Below are positions 13,627 to 21,329 of a stretch of 29,803 nucleotides of DNA, one piece after another. Numbering within the stretch: the stretch's first letter is position 1; every line of letters begins with the position of its first letter. The notes under the pieces were generated by a model. That model had not been told where the DNA came from. It saw only the letters and a list, made by a program, of their open reading frames with translations, and ran no database searches. The position numbers and the translations under genes were made by a program. Where the stretch lies: the IMG/VR virus record IMGVR_UViG_3300033153_002238, positions 1-29,803 of that record; one strand, 5' to 3'. Origin of the DNA: a virus.

Positions 13627-13952
13627 TGACCAGAACTAAAACACTGCTACTACTGATCGCCCTGCTGCTCGCCACATCGGCGCAAGCAAGCCAGCAGACT
13701 TATCACTGGACAGCCGCACCCGGCGAAGTACACCACTACGAGGTTTGCATCACAACAGATGGCGGGGAGTGTATCACGCTTGCCGTGGAGCCGACAGAAA
13801 CAACCGTGACCCTGGAGTTTGAGGATAACGTGGTTTACACAGTTGCGGTTCGGGGGGTTGACAACAATCAGCATCCCGGCCCGTGGTCTGAGGCGAGTAA
13901 TCCTTATGCGTACACCATGCCGGGACAGCCCGGGCAGCCTTGGAGGGAGTGA
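13626..13952 (+). CDS. Exported fibronectin III-like protein
   Basis: 108 residues. MTRTKTLLLLIALLLATSAQ then AS is a clear Sec signal peptide with a likely cut after Ala22 or nearby. The mature part (YHWTAAPGEVHHYEVCITTD, VTLEFEDNVVYTVAVRGVDN, GPWSEASNPY) has the strands and the W/Y positions of one FN3 domain. Start at a TGATG overlap with the previous gene. An exported FN3 domain in a phage early operon is unusual. It could coat or guard the host surface, for example against superinfection. Confidence 0.68.
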   Translation: MTRTKTLLLLIALLLATSAQASQQTYHWTAAPGEVHHYEVCITTDGGECITLAVEPTETTVTLEFEDNVVYTVAVRGVDNNQHPGPWSEASNPYAYTMPGQPGQPWRE

Positions 13953-14173
13953 TGAACAGGTTTCTTTTATTCGGATACAATGACTACTACCCGCAAGGCG
14001 GAGGATACGACTTTCTTGCAGGGTTTCCAGAAAAACAGTTAGCGATAGATCACGGCCCAAAGAAAGGCAGGCCAAGATATTACCATGACAGATACCATGT
14101 CTTCGATGTTAAATTAGAAAAGGTTGTCTACCGCTGCATGAGCGACGGGACATCTGAGGACGGTGACGATTAA
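13952..14173 (+). CDS. Hypothetical early protein
   Basis: 73 residues, start at a TGATG overlap. Rich in Tyr, Gly and Asp (YNDYYPQGGGYDF), acidic C-terminus. No family recognised. Confidence 0.55.
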   Translation: MNRFLLFGYNDYYPQGGGYDFLAGFPEKQLAIDHGPKKGRPRYYHDRYHVFDVKLEKVVYRCMSDGTSEDGDD

Positions 14174-14175
14174 CC

Positions 14176-14700
14176 ATGAGAACGTGCAAGCAATGTGGCG
14201 GGAGCCTAGACGATCTCAGGTTCGGGGCAAAGTTTTGCGGCAAGGCTTGTAATAATAAACACAACAGGAATAAACGTAAACCAAAACCAAGAAATTGCAT
14301 TGTCTGCGGCTATTTATTTTCACCCCTAACAAAATCAACAATGACCGTCTGTTCTGACAATTGCAAAAACACAAGGAGGCACATCAAAGACAGGGTTGGT
14401 CAAAAGAATTGCCGGAGGTGTGGAACAGAGAACCCAGTCTGGAGAAGATTCTATTGCAGTACCTTTTGCTGCACAAGACACATGAAGGAGCAAGGCGCAA
14501 TACATTTGACGGATCAGTATTGTGCAGAACAAATAGCACGAAGGAGGAAGCAAATAAAACCATCGGACATTCCGAAAGAACTATGTGCATTGTACCGGGC
14601 TAAAATTAAATTAAACAGGGAGATTAAGAACCATGAAAAAGTTCAACCAAATGATCGAAAACATGACAGCAGCATCATCCAAGGTCGCGGAAAATCCTAA
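14176..14700 (+). CDS. Triple zinc-finger protein
   Basis: 174 residues, very basic. Three CxxC-n-CxxxC modules: CKQCG...CGKAC (residues about 4-25), CIVCG...CSDNC (about 41-64), CRRCG...CSTFCC (about 79-99). The tail is a Lys/Arg-rich helix. It looks like a nucleic-acid-binding protein with three treble-clef or FCS-like fingers. The last 68 bases overlap the next gene, so the true end of function may be near residue 155. Confidence 0.62.
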   Translation: MRTCKQCGGSLDDLRFGAKFCGKACNNKHNRNKRKPKPRNCIVCGYLFSPLTKSTMTVCSDNCKNTRRHIKDRVGQKNCRRCGTENPVWRRFYCSTFCCTRHMKEQGAIHLTDQYCAEQIARRRKQIKPSDIPKELCALYRAKIKLNREIKNHEKVQPNDRKHDSSIIQGRGKS

Positions 14701-14824
14701 GTTTGTCCCCCAGGCAAGAGAGATGTCAAACATCGCAGGCCGGGTGATCAGCGCACACCGGATGATGATCGAGTACCGGAAGGCCCGTGGCGAGGAACCT
14801 ACATCGCCATTCATGGACGAGTAG
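14633..14824 (+). CDS. Small conserved phage protein
   Basis: 63 residues, one helical domain (FNQMIENMTAASSKVAENPK, then a GRVISAHRMMIEYRKARGE segment) ending TSPFMDE. The layout resembles a common but unnamed phage family, recalled from memory. GGGAGATTAAGAACC precedes the ATG. Last gene of the early operon. Confidence 0.55.
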   Translation: MKKFNQMIENMTAASSKVAENPKFVPQAREMSNIAGRVISAHRMMIEYRKARGEEPTSPFMDE

Positions 14825-14833
14825 TCAAAATAA

Positions 14834-14868
14834 AGCGGGCGAAACCAAGGAGATTGATTTCGCCCGCT
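14834..14868. terminator. Bidirectional terminator between convergent operons
   Basis: Perfect 11-bp inverted repeat AGCGGGCGAAA (14834-14844) / TTTCGCCCGCT (14858-14868) with a 13-base loop. Ending minus-strand transcription it is followed by a T-rich TTTATTTT; on the plus strand the tail is weaker. The loop holds CCAAGGAG, the same core as the early gene leaders. Confidence 0.75.
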
Positions 14869-14900
14869 GCCATGTTTCCACGACCAGTATAACTTACCAC

Positions 14901-15365
14901 CTATTCCTCTGGTGGCAAAGCTAATTTTTCCATTTCTTTCTCAGATGCTTTCATCGAACCCAAAGCGGCGTCAAGTTCTGCTGGCCACTGTGCCAACGAT
15001 TCCTTGATTGTTCCAATGATCTCAATGAACTTCGCAGCCTCTTCCTCAGTAATCGTATCCGGCGTCTGCTCCTGAGATGCAATCCTCATTGATGCCGCAA
15101 GTTGGTTAATCCCGCCAAAGACCACAACACCACGGGCAGACACAACCTCAAGATCAATGATCGTCTGGATGTTTCGATCAAGGAAGTCATCGCTCCCCTC
15201 GCCAACCTTTGCGGCGTTCTCTTCCAGCCAATCCATAGCCGTGTCGATCTCTTTAACCGCCGGGCGCAGAGCTTCGATGATCGGCCTTGCCACCTTGATG
15301 ATCGAACCAGCGACCCCTATCACCTTGCCAATAACCCCAACAATGTTTCCCAAAAATCCAAACAT
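14901..15365 (-). CDS. Lysis-cassette protein with hydrophobic N-terminus
   Basis: 154 residues starting at a TAATG overlap with the endolysin stop. Residues 1-35 (MFGFLGNIVGVIGKVIGVAG then SIIKVARPII) are Gly/Val/Ile-rich and could insert in or lie on the membrane. The remainder is a soluble acidic helical region. It may be holin-like or envelope-related, but no holin family is recognised. Last gene of the late operon. Confidence 0.55.
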   Translation of the reverse strand: MFGFLGNIVGVIGKVIGVAGSIIKVARPIIEALRPAVKEIDTAMDWLEENAAKVGEGSDDFLDRNIQTIIDLEVVSARGVVVFGGINQLAASMRIASQEQTPDTITEEEAAKFIEIIGTIKESLAQWPAELDAALGSMKASEKEMEKLALPPEE

Positions 15366-15841
15366 TATTCCAACCTCCGTTTCAATTCTGAGACAGTCTC
15401 AAGGAAAGAAGTTTTCTTTCCGTCAACATATCCCCATCTTGCCTTCCATCGCCTAACGTCCAGATGAATCCTTGATATCTTATCCGGCCTGTCGTCCACG
15501 TAAAGCCCGATCCCACCGTCCCTGAACTCCGGCAGGCGTTGGGCCAATTCTACTATCTTGAGCAGGGAAACACCACGGAAAACACAATCAGCGGCAAGGG
15601 TGTAGTTTCCAAGCTCAGGATCAGGCATATGCTTTGATGCCTTGCCCGCCTTGTGGGTCTTCTCTAGGGCTCTGTTACGGGCCTCACAGCGAGACCCGCT
15701 TGTTATCCACACCGATGTTGCCCCGGACTGATTGACAAGCACCTGGACAGAGGCAGCAAGCATAGGGTGAGGATCAGCGAGGCCGCACCCGCAGGAGCAT
15801 TTGAACTCATGCCGGGACAGGTTAGCGGTTATGTCTCCCAT
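15365..15841 (-). CDS. Endolysin, M15-type D-Ala-D-Ala peptidase
   Basis: Zinc peptidase that cuts peptidoglycan stem peptides. 158 residues. SRHEFKCSCGCG at about 9-20 is the typical start of the Peptidase_M15_3 group. Zinc ligands visible are His71 (SKHMPDP), Asp85 (TLAADC) and His126 (RIHLDVR), followed by a Trp-rich WKARWGY. No signal peptide, so release should depend on a holin. TAATG overlap with the 28-codon gene upstream and with the next gene downstream. Confidence 0.83.
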   Translation of the reverse strand: MGDITANLSRHEFKCSCGCGLADPHPMLAASVQVLVNQSGATSVWITSGSRCEARNRALEKTHKAGKASKHMPDPELGNYTLAADCVFRGVSLLKIVELAQRLPEFRDGGIGLYVDDRPDKISRIHLDVRRWKARWGYVDGKKTSFLETVSELKRRLE

Positions 15842-15927
15842 TAAAAAGCCCCTAATGCCTTGGCAACAGCAGCGCCAAATGCGGTATTGATTAACACAAA
15901 AACAGTCGTTGCCTTGACTACCGCCAT
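15841..15927 (-). CDS. 28-residue hydrophobic peptide, holin candidate
   Basis: Found by reading between the 65-residue gene and the endolysin: ATG 15927 to TAA, giving MAVVKATTVFVLINTAFGAA and a short AVAKALGAF end. It is one membrane helix. Its stop shares an A with the endolysin ATG, and its start overlaps the upstream gene by 10 bases. Place and character fit a minimal holin, but no strong ribosome binding site is seen. Confidence 0.45.
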   Translation of the reverse strand: MAVVKATTVFVLINTAFGAAVAKALGAF

Positions 15928-16115
15928 ATTAGCAACCCCAGCTCCAGGTCATCAATGGCCTTGTCATGAGCGGCGCACTTTGTTCGCTGCCAAGTCTTCA
16001 GCTCAGACACTACAGAGCCGAGCTTTAATTGCGTGTCAACTGAAACCCTGTTCGTTTCTTCAAGAGTCCCGTGAAGCTTGTCCATTTGCTTTGAAAGTGT
16101 TTTCACGTCACACAT
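15918..16115 (-). CDS. Small coiled-coil protein of the lysis region
   Basis: 65 residues; ATG 16115 with AGGGGC upstream. Charged helix (TLSKQMDKLHGTLEETNRVS and on) of XhlA-like character, but without the C-terminal membrane segment XhlA has. Ends LGLLIWR. Might partner the hydrophobic peptide encoded just downstream. Confidence 0.5.
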   Translation of the reverse strand: MCDVKTLSKQMDKLHGTLEETNRVSVDTQLKLGSVVSELKTWQRTKCAAHDKAIDDLELGLLIWR

Positions 16116-16122
16116 AATGCCC

Positions 16123-17604
16123 CTAAGTGTTTGGCGGTATTTCCATAATTAACGAATCAATTGTCAATGTGTCGAAGTTGTATGTCCGTTCGATTATCCG
16201 GGCCTCTGCGATTGTCCTGCCATCCCCGGTTATCTCAAGGTCTTCTATCAGGTCGCCAATGCCTGTGTCAAATCCCATTGGCCCCTGTCTGATTTCGATC
16301 TCTGCCCGTGGCTTTGCATCGGAGGCCAGCCAGTTTGTGACGTGGATCATGCCGCCGCCGTCGGCAGATTTGTCCCATGTTGTTCCACTCAACCCAGTGC
16401 CAAGATCAACATGAGGCATGAGAAGATACGGGTAGTGCGAAACCTCAACAGCCATTGGCTGCCCACGGAAGTTTGAAATATACTCTTTCCCCTTGAGCCA
16501 GATTCTGCCAAATCTGCTAATGCTGTCGCTGTCTTCTTCCTCGTCTACCCACTTGCCGGCTGGCCTCGTGCCAAGGGTTGGCTCAGATGAAACCGACGCC
16601 TCTGTTGAGCCTGGTCGCGGTCCAGCGTAACCGTTAGTGTCTTCCCATGACTCTCGCACCGCCTCGCCCCAACTGCATTTAACAGAATTGAATATATGCT
16701 TTATTGTGCTCGTGTGGCTCAGTGCGTTAATGATCTGATCTCCGCTGGCAGTGAACCCGGTAACTCCGTGGGAGGGCCTTGTCCATGAGCTAGTTGATAG
16801 CTTCCCCGCCTCGTTAACGAATATCAAGTCCCTGCCGTGATTCATGCAGTCAATGAGGAAGTCAGATACCTTTGTCCCGGTCAACCGTCTGGCGTAAATC
16901 GTCCACCTTATATCAAGATCAGACCATGGTGAATCACCCGTGCTTAGATCATAAGCATCATGGGCGTCATCAAAGGCGTCTTGGTCTATGTAATCGGCAG
17001 GAACCCCGGCGTGCATGGCAGCAGACGCAACAACTTCAGGAGGAGTACCTGACCACGCGTAGGGATTATATTGGTGAAGTCTCCATGTCCCAACAACATT
17101 TTCCATGGCGATCAACAGTGCAACAGAATACCCGCCAGATTGATATGGCACGTCTCCGGTTGATCCAGTATTTTCGTTGTGAACAAAGCCTGTTTTATAA
17201 ACCGGGTTCTTGTTAAATGCGCTCTGTGTCCCTGTTGGGTTAGCTGGAGAAAGCGGGAGCAGGTCTTTTTTGTAGTGGCTTGGCTCAAGCCTTACCCATT
17301 GCGCATTATCGGCAAAAGCCTTTGAAGCGACGCCAACGCCAAAGCATGACATACATTTGATGACTTCTGCGCTTGACGTTTCAACGGCATAGAAAAACCC
17401 AGAGTCGTACCCGGGGTTATCCTGAACCCTTGATCCATCGCCACCAAGGGCATACGGTTCCTGGTAAATTTCCAGCGGGCCTACAAAGAACTCTCTGAAC
17501 CCATCACTGGCCACTCCGTTATTGAGCCCGTCAGTGAATTCAGACATATCGTGCCACAAGGCAGCGAGCCCGAGGTTTCCCCAAAATGTTCCACCAAGAG
17601 GCAT
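16123..17604 (-). CDS. Tail tip / hub protein (probable)
   Basis: 493 residues from ATG 17604, which shares its A with the previous TAA (TAATG). The sequence is beta-rich with Trp/Gly/Asp patches, a middle stretch (WTIYARRLTGTKVSDFLIDC then MNHGRDLIFVNEAGKLS) typical of hub-type domains, and a C-terminal ARIIERTYNFDT part. Together with the 214-residue gene upstream it sits where siphophages encode the baseplate hub. No exact family recognised; function comes from position and style. Confidence 0.55.
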   Translation of the reverse strand: MPLGGTFWGNLGLAALWHDMSEFTDGLNNGVASDGFREFFVGPLEIYQEPYALGGDGSRVQDNPGYDSGFFYAVETSSAEVIKCMSCFGVGVASKAFADNAQWVRLEPSHYKKDLLPLSPANPTGTQSAFNKNPVYKTGFVHNENTGSTGDVPYQSGGYSVALLIAMENVVGTWRLHQYNPYAWSGTPPEVVASAAMHAGVPADYIDQDAFDDAHDAYDLSTGDSPWSDLDIRWTIYARRLTGTKVSDFLIDCMNHGRDLIFVNEAGKLSTSSWTRPSHGVTGFTASGDQIINALSHTSTIKHIFNSVKCSWGEAVRESWEDTNGYAGPRPGSTEASVSSEPTLGTRPAGKWVDEEEDSDSISRFGRIWLKGKEYISNFRGQPMAVEVSHYPYLLMPHVDLGTGLSGTTWDKSADGGGMIHVTNWLASDAKPRAEIEIRQGPMGFDTGIGDLIEDLEITGDGRTIAEARIIERTYNFDTLTIDSLIMEIPPNT

Positions 17605-18248
17605 TATGTCACCGTCCAAGTAAAGTCAAGCCCGCCAACCCCTGTGCCAGTCATCGCGTGATCCGTTGCATCGTCAATAGTCCACACCCGCCTGAGTGCA
17701 TCCCACGCCCCGACCTGTTCGCAGGTGATCGTTGTTTGCGCCCCAACTACATTGCCCTGTCCGTCTCCGGTATCCTCATGTCTGAGCTCTGTTATCCGCC
17801 CAACAAAATCCATGTGCTCAATTCGTGACCAGTCATGCTTTCCGCCGGTCCCTATGTTGACATAAAGGCAGTGCTTGATAAGGCATTCACTGGGGTTCGC
17901 CAGGTATGTTTCGTAAATATTATAAAAGCTGTTTGGGTGGCTCTCGTAAAAGTGACCGTCGGAATTGTCCACAACAAAAGAATATCTCAACGCCCTCGGG
18001 GAGTTCCTTACATTCGGAGAAGGGTTGAAGACAATGTGTTTTCTTTGCCCTGCTTTGATGATTCTTTTTGTAACAAGCTCCCACGCCACCACCGCATCAA
18101 TGCTGAATATCCCGGCATCAATTGGAACGGTTACATAAAAAGAATGGGCCGCAGATGTTGGCACGAGAATATCCCACGTCTGCCGGATAGTAGCACCAGC
18201 AGCAATCGCCGTCCTTTGGGCCGATGCAAGTCTTCCCGTTACTGCCAT
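17604..18248 (-). CDS. Tail hub N-terminal-type protein (probable)
   Basis: 214 residues. Central strands include NPSECLIKHCLYVNIGTGGK and MDFVGRITELRHED, the VGRI-ELRHED part resembling the first domain of tail hub proteins. ITCEQVGAWDALRR follows. ATG 18248, 10-base overlap with the exported protein gene upstream. It may form a split hub with the downstream gene. Confidence 0.52.
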   Translation of the reverse strand: MAVTGRLASAQRTAIAAGATIRQTWDILVPTSAAHSFYVTVPIDAGIFSIDAVVAWELVTKRIIKAGQRKHIVFNPSPNVRNSPRALRYSFVVDNSDGHFYESHPNSFYNIYETYLANPSECLIKHCLYVNIGTGGKHDWSRIEHMDFVGRITELRHEDTGDGQGNVVGAQTTITCEQVGAWDALRRVWTIDDATDHAMTGTGVGGLDFTWTVT

Positions 18249-18763
18249 GTAAACGGCCTTATCGTTGTGATGAAGTGGTTGATGGTTATGACATCCCCGT
18301 CACCGTCCGATGTTATCACAAGCTGGATCTCGTCACCTGTGGCAATCTCTACAACGCAGGTTCCAGACAAGGCATACGGCTCCGTTTGGGTCTTGCAAAG
18401 TGTTCCCATAATCCCAACAGGAACGTCGGTGTTTCTCTTTATGCCTAGATGGATAGTTGCCGCAGGGGTGTTGCAAGTTGCCGAGGCGTGCCAGTCGATC
18501 TCGAATAGACGCGTCCTCTGCAAGTCGTATTCGATATGATCAACGACAAAGCTAAATCCCTCTATCACTTCATTGTTAAACGGCCCAGCGATTTGATAAT
18601 ACGTCCCGGCTGTTGTGATTGTCGTATTGGTTGCCGATGGCAGGAAGGCATAGACATAAGCCGGGGGATCTGGCGAGAGCCCTTCAGGAGTAGCCACGCC
18701 AAACGATTGGGCAGACGCTACCGATGCGATTAGCATGAACAGGAGTACTAGTTTCTTAATCAT
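18239..18763 (-). CDS. Signal-peptide-bearing jelly-roll-like protein
   Basis: 174 residues. MIKKLVLLFMLIASVASAQS is a textbook Sec signal peptide (cut after ASA or AQS). The mature part reads like a trimeric jelly-roll tip domain: TTAGTYYQIAGPFNNEVIEG, FEIDWHASATCNTPAATIHL, GIKRNTDVPVG, and paired Cys. Such domains bind receptors in phage tips, but phage structural proteins normally lack signal peptides. GGGGGAA is the ribosome binding site. Confidence 0.68.
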   Translation of the reverse strand: MIKKLVLLFMLIASVASAQSFGVATPEGLSPDPPAYVYAFLPSATNTTITTAGTYYQIAGPFNNEVIEGFSFVVDHIEYDLQRTRLFEIDWHASATCNTPAATIHLGIKRNTDVPVGIMGTLCKTQTEPYALSGTCVVEIATGDEIQLVITSDGDGDVITINHFITTIRPFTWQ

Positions 18764-18775
18764 GGCATTCCCCCG

Positions 18776-19585
18776 TTATTCTTTGTACCAGATTTGGATT
18801 GACCCGTAGTTCAGGACGTTTGTTGTTGTCGTTGTCACTGAGAAAAGTATCCCTTCGCTGTCGTTACCTTGGATCACAACACCGGAGCTTGTTCGCTTGA
18901 ATGCCCCAGGTTCGTCAGAAATGCAGGATGTTTCTGTAACGTGCGTTCCTGACATCGTTTGGATATATGGCGGGACCGGCTCGCTCCCTGCTGCATAGGT
19001 CCATCCTGTTGCTTTATGGTGGATGATGTTGACATCAAATCCCGCATCTGTCTTATCTGCGCTCCAGAGAGCCTCGAAGGCGTAGACAGTGAAATCATTG
19101 TTCGCATCGTCCCAGTATTTACAGAACCCGTAATTCATAAGCCGATCTGTCCCGGCTGTTTTCGTTACCGTGACTTGGCCAATCCACTTCTCCGGGGTCT
19201 CGTAATAAGTGGCCTCGGATGCAGAAACCAACTGCAAAACAGCAGAGTCGCCTTCGGTCCTTACCCCGGCATCCGTGATAGAAGTCCCCTCAATGGTAAC
19301 CTCGCAGTCAACAGCGCCAGCAGCGGCAACCACCATAAAATGCGCCGCATAACTTCCATTTGCAGTGCCGAAGTCAACGGCAGGATTAAAGTCATTTGCC
19401 GACGTTCCAAACAAATAGAACCCGCCAGTGTATGTCTCGCCTGAAGCAGAGCTTGTCCCCATTGGCCAAGACATCGGCCTCATGTGGGTATCAGTGCCAA
19501 GCGGGATCGTAACACCTAAGGACTGCCCCAGTACGGGAAAGGCCAAGGCTACAAAGACGGCCACAAACAAAAGTAATTTTCTCAT
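18776..19585 (-). CDS. Signal-peptide-bearing beta-rich protein
   Basis: 269 residues from ATG 19585 (a GTG at 19597 is the longer option). MRKLLLFVAVFVALAFPVLG then QS is a signal peptide. Mature N-terminus QSLGVTIP matches QSFGVATP of the neighbouring exported gene, suggesting a duplicated leader. Beta-rich with TYTGGFYLFGTSANDF and repeated Trp/Thr strands; resembles a tail-fibre or adhesin shaft. No family recognised. Confidence 0.62.
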   Translation of the reverse strand: MRKLLLFVAVFVALAFPVLGQSLGVTIPLGTDTHMRPMSWPMGTSSASGETYTGGFYLFGTSANDFNPAVDFGTANGSYAAHFMVVAAAGAVDCEVTIEGTSITDAGVRTEGDSAVLQLVSASEATYYETPEKWIGQVTVTKTAGTDRLMNYGFCKYWDDANNDFTVYAFEALWSADKTDAGFDVNIIHHKATGWTYAAGSEPVPPYIQTMSGTHVTETSCISDEPGAFKRTSSGVVIQGNDSEGILFSVTTTTTNVLNYGSIQIWYKE

Positions 19586-19589
19586 TTTA

Positions 19590-21329
19590 TCACTCACAAT
19601 AAGTAGGGTAATAGTCAGTCGGCGAAGTCACTCCAACCTCAACTTGCGCCCCGTCCAGGTACACGCCGTCACCGGCTCCCGTGCCGTTGCCCCAAGGGAA
19701 TGTTCTAAACGAAAACTCATGGCCACTTGCCCCGGCGGTAGCAAGATCAACTGTCATCCAAATGCGATACCAGCCACTTCCAAGGTCGTCTAAGCCTTGG
19801 CCATCGTTTACGCCCGATCCAATTATGGTAGCCACCCCGCTACCGCCAAGATTCCACTCAAGCCCCACTTTATATTCTGCTGAATCATCGTGATCATAGA
19901 GCGCAATCTGGTAGATCCAGCCGTCCGACCGTTGGTGAAATTTAACAATTGAAGACACAGTAACATCGTCGCCAACAATATCTATATGCTCGCTAACGGC
20001 ACCAACCCAAGCATCGCCGCCATCGGCATTAACAACAAGCACCGCATCGTTACCGACTGCACCAGCTTGATCTGGTGTAATTGTGAACACTGAAGATGAT
20101 GCCGTCCAGCAGTCGGTTGTCCCGTCGATGCTGAAACTGTCGGTTAATTCGTTCAGCACCGGAGGGCTGGCCTTTGCCATCCACCAGCGCAAATGAGAAT
20201 AAAAAGAATCGGCAATTTGCTGGTAACCAATGTAACTTGGATGAACCCTATCGGTGATTACAAGTTTAGTTGTGGCCGAACGGGCGCTCTCGGCTACCGT
20301 GGCAACCTGATATCCATAGGTCCGGTCAACCCATAAGCCGTCAAAACAAACGTCCACTTGTGTGCCGTAGCTCCCCCCGTCGAAAACATCAAGAAGGCGC
20401 TTGTTTATTTTCTGCAATGAAAGCATGGAATAGTAGCGGAAATTCCAGCCCTCTCCGCTATAAGAATAAACCGTAGGATCCCAAGCACCCGTAGGCTCAA
20501 TCCCTATAATGACCTTACAGCTTGGGTACCCGTCTGTTGGATCAAGGATCGCATCGACTAAATTCTTAGCATGGTCAATGCAGTACGTCTCAATCTCTGC
20601 GGCAGTCCATTCCCGTGTAGGGTCAACCCAGTTGTTTGAGTCGTTTATCCCGAGATTGATAACCACATAATCAATGCCACCGGCAATTGAATTGTCAGTA
20701 CAATATTGCTGGAAGTCCAACTTCCCGCTGATCCAGAAAGGATTATCCACGGTGTCAGTTGCAAAGTACCGATACAGCCAGCCGCCCTTGCCTTCATGGT
20801 TAACGATTATCCCGTTCACCGTGTCTGTCTGAGTGCCAACCATTGCGACAGTGCCACCACCATCGGCATCAAATAATGAATCTACAACGGCCACAACTTC
20901 ACCGGCATACATCAAAGAGTCACCGATGAACAGTACATTGCTTTCCGCCGTCCTTGCCCCTCCGGTCTTCAGGACCGCCTCAAGTATAACATCCGTTGAT
21001 CCTGTTTCTTTCATGCCTGGATCTTGAATCTTTATCTCAAGGCCATCAGATGATGCGGTAGTTGGCGTGTACCTGTATGATCTGGAATGAACCCCTCCAA
21101 CATCGGAAAAGGTTACAAAACCAAAGTATGAAATACTAGGGAACTGCAGCCCGATGGCGTTATTCCAAATGTTCATCTCCCTGTCAACAGCAACGGCCAT
21201 TGTATCCGGCATGATGACGCTACCAAGAGAGGTATCGCCGCCGGACGCCCCAGTATACCCCTGCCCTATGTACCCCTGCCCAAAGCAGACAACAGGCAGC
21301 AACAGAATTAAGCAAAGTAGATTTTTCAT
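19590..21329 (-). CDS. SGNH/GDSL esterase with signal peptide and C-terminal binding domain
   Basis: 579 residues. MKNLLCLILLLPVVCFGQG is a signal peptide. The SGNH hydrolase domain spans about 130-385: FIGDSL with Ser138, a Gly-containing block II (EGKGGW near 179-184), LGIND with Asn229, and DRVHPSYIGYQQIAD with Asp360 and His363, so all four name-giving blocks are present. The last 190 residues form a beta-sandwich with GWYRIWMTVDL and DGVYLDGAQVEVG...PTDYYPTY, a carbohydrate-binding pattern frequent at tail-fibre ends. Likely removes acyl groups from surface polysaccharide. Start at TAATG overlap. Confidence 0.78.
   Translation of the reverse strand: MKNLLCLILLLPVVCFGQGYIGQGYTGASGGDTSLGSVIMPDTMAVAVDREMNIWNNAIGLQFPSISYFGFVTFSDVGGVHSRSYRYTPTTASSDGLEIKIQDPGMKETGSTDVILEAVLKTGGARTAESNVLFIGDSLMYAGEVVAVVDSLFDADGGGTVAMVGTQTDTVNGIIVNHEGKGGWLYRYFATDTVDNPFWISGKLDFQQYCTDNSIAGGIDYVVINLGINDSNNWVDPTREWTAAEIETYCIDHAKNLVDAILDPTDGYPSCKVIIGIEPTGAWDPTVYSYSGEGWNFRYYSMLSLQKINKRLLDVFDGGSYGTQVDVCFDGLWVDRTYGYQVATVAESARSATTKLVITDRVHPSYIGYQQIADSFYSHLRWWMAKASPPVLNELTDSFSIDGTTDCWTASSSVFTITPDQAGAVGNDAVLVVNADGGDAWVGAVSEHIDIVGDDVTVSSIVKFHQRSDGWIYQIALYDHDDSAEYKVGLEWNLGGSGVATIIGSGVNDGQGLDDLGSGWYRIWMTVDLATAGASGHEFSFRTFPWGNGTGAGDGVYLDGAQVEVGVTSPTDYYPTYCE

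Noticed and set aside
17835-18539. 234-codon plus-strand ORF across the hub and exported genes
   Set aside because: Crosses two well-supported minus-strand genes and shows no family pattern.
18959-19444. 161-codon plus-strand ORF
   Set aside because: Shadow of the signal-peptide gene 18776-19585 with no motif or start signal.
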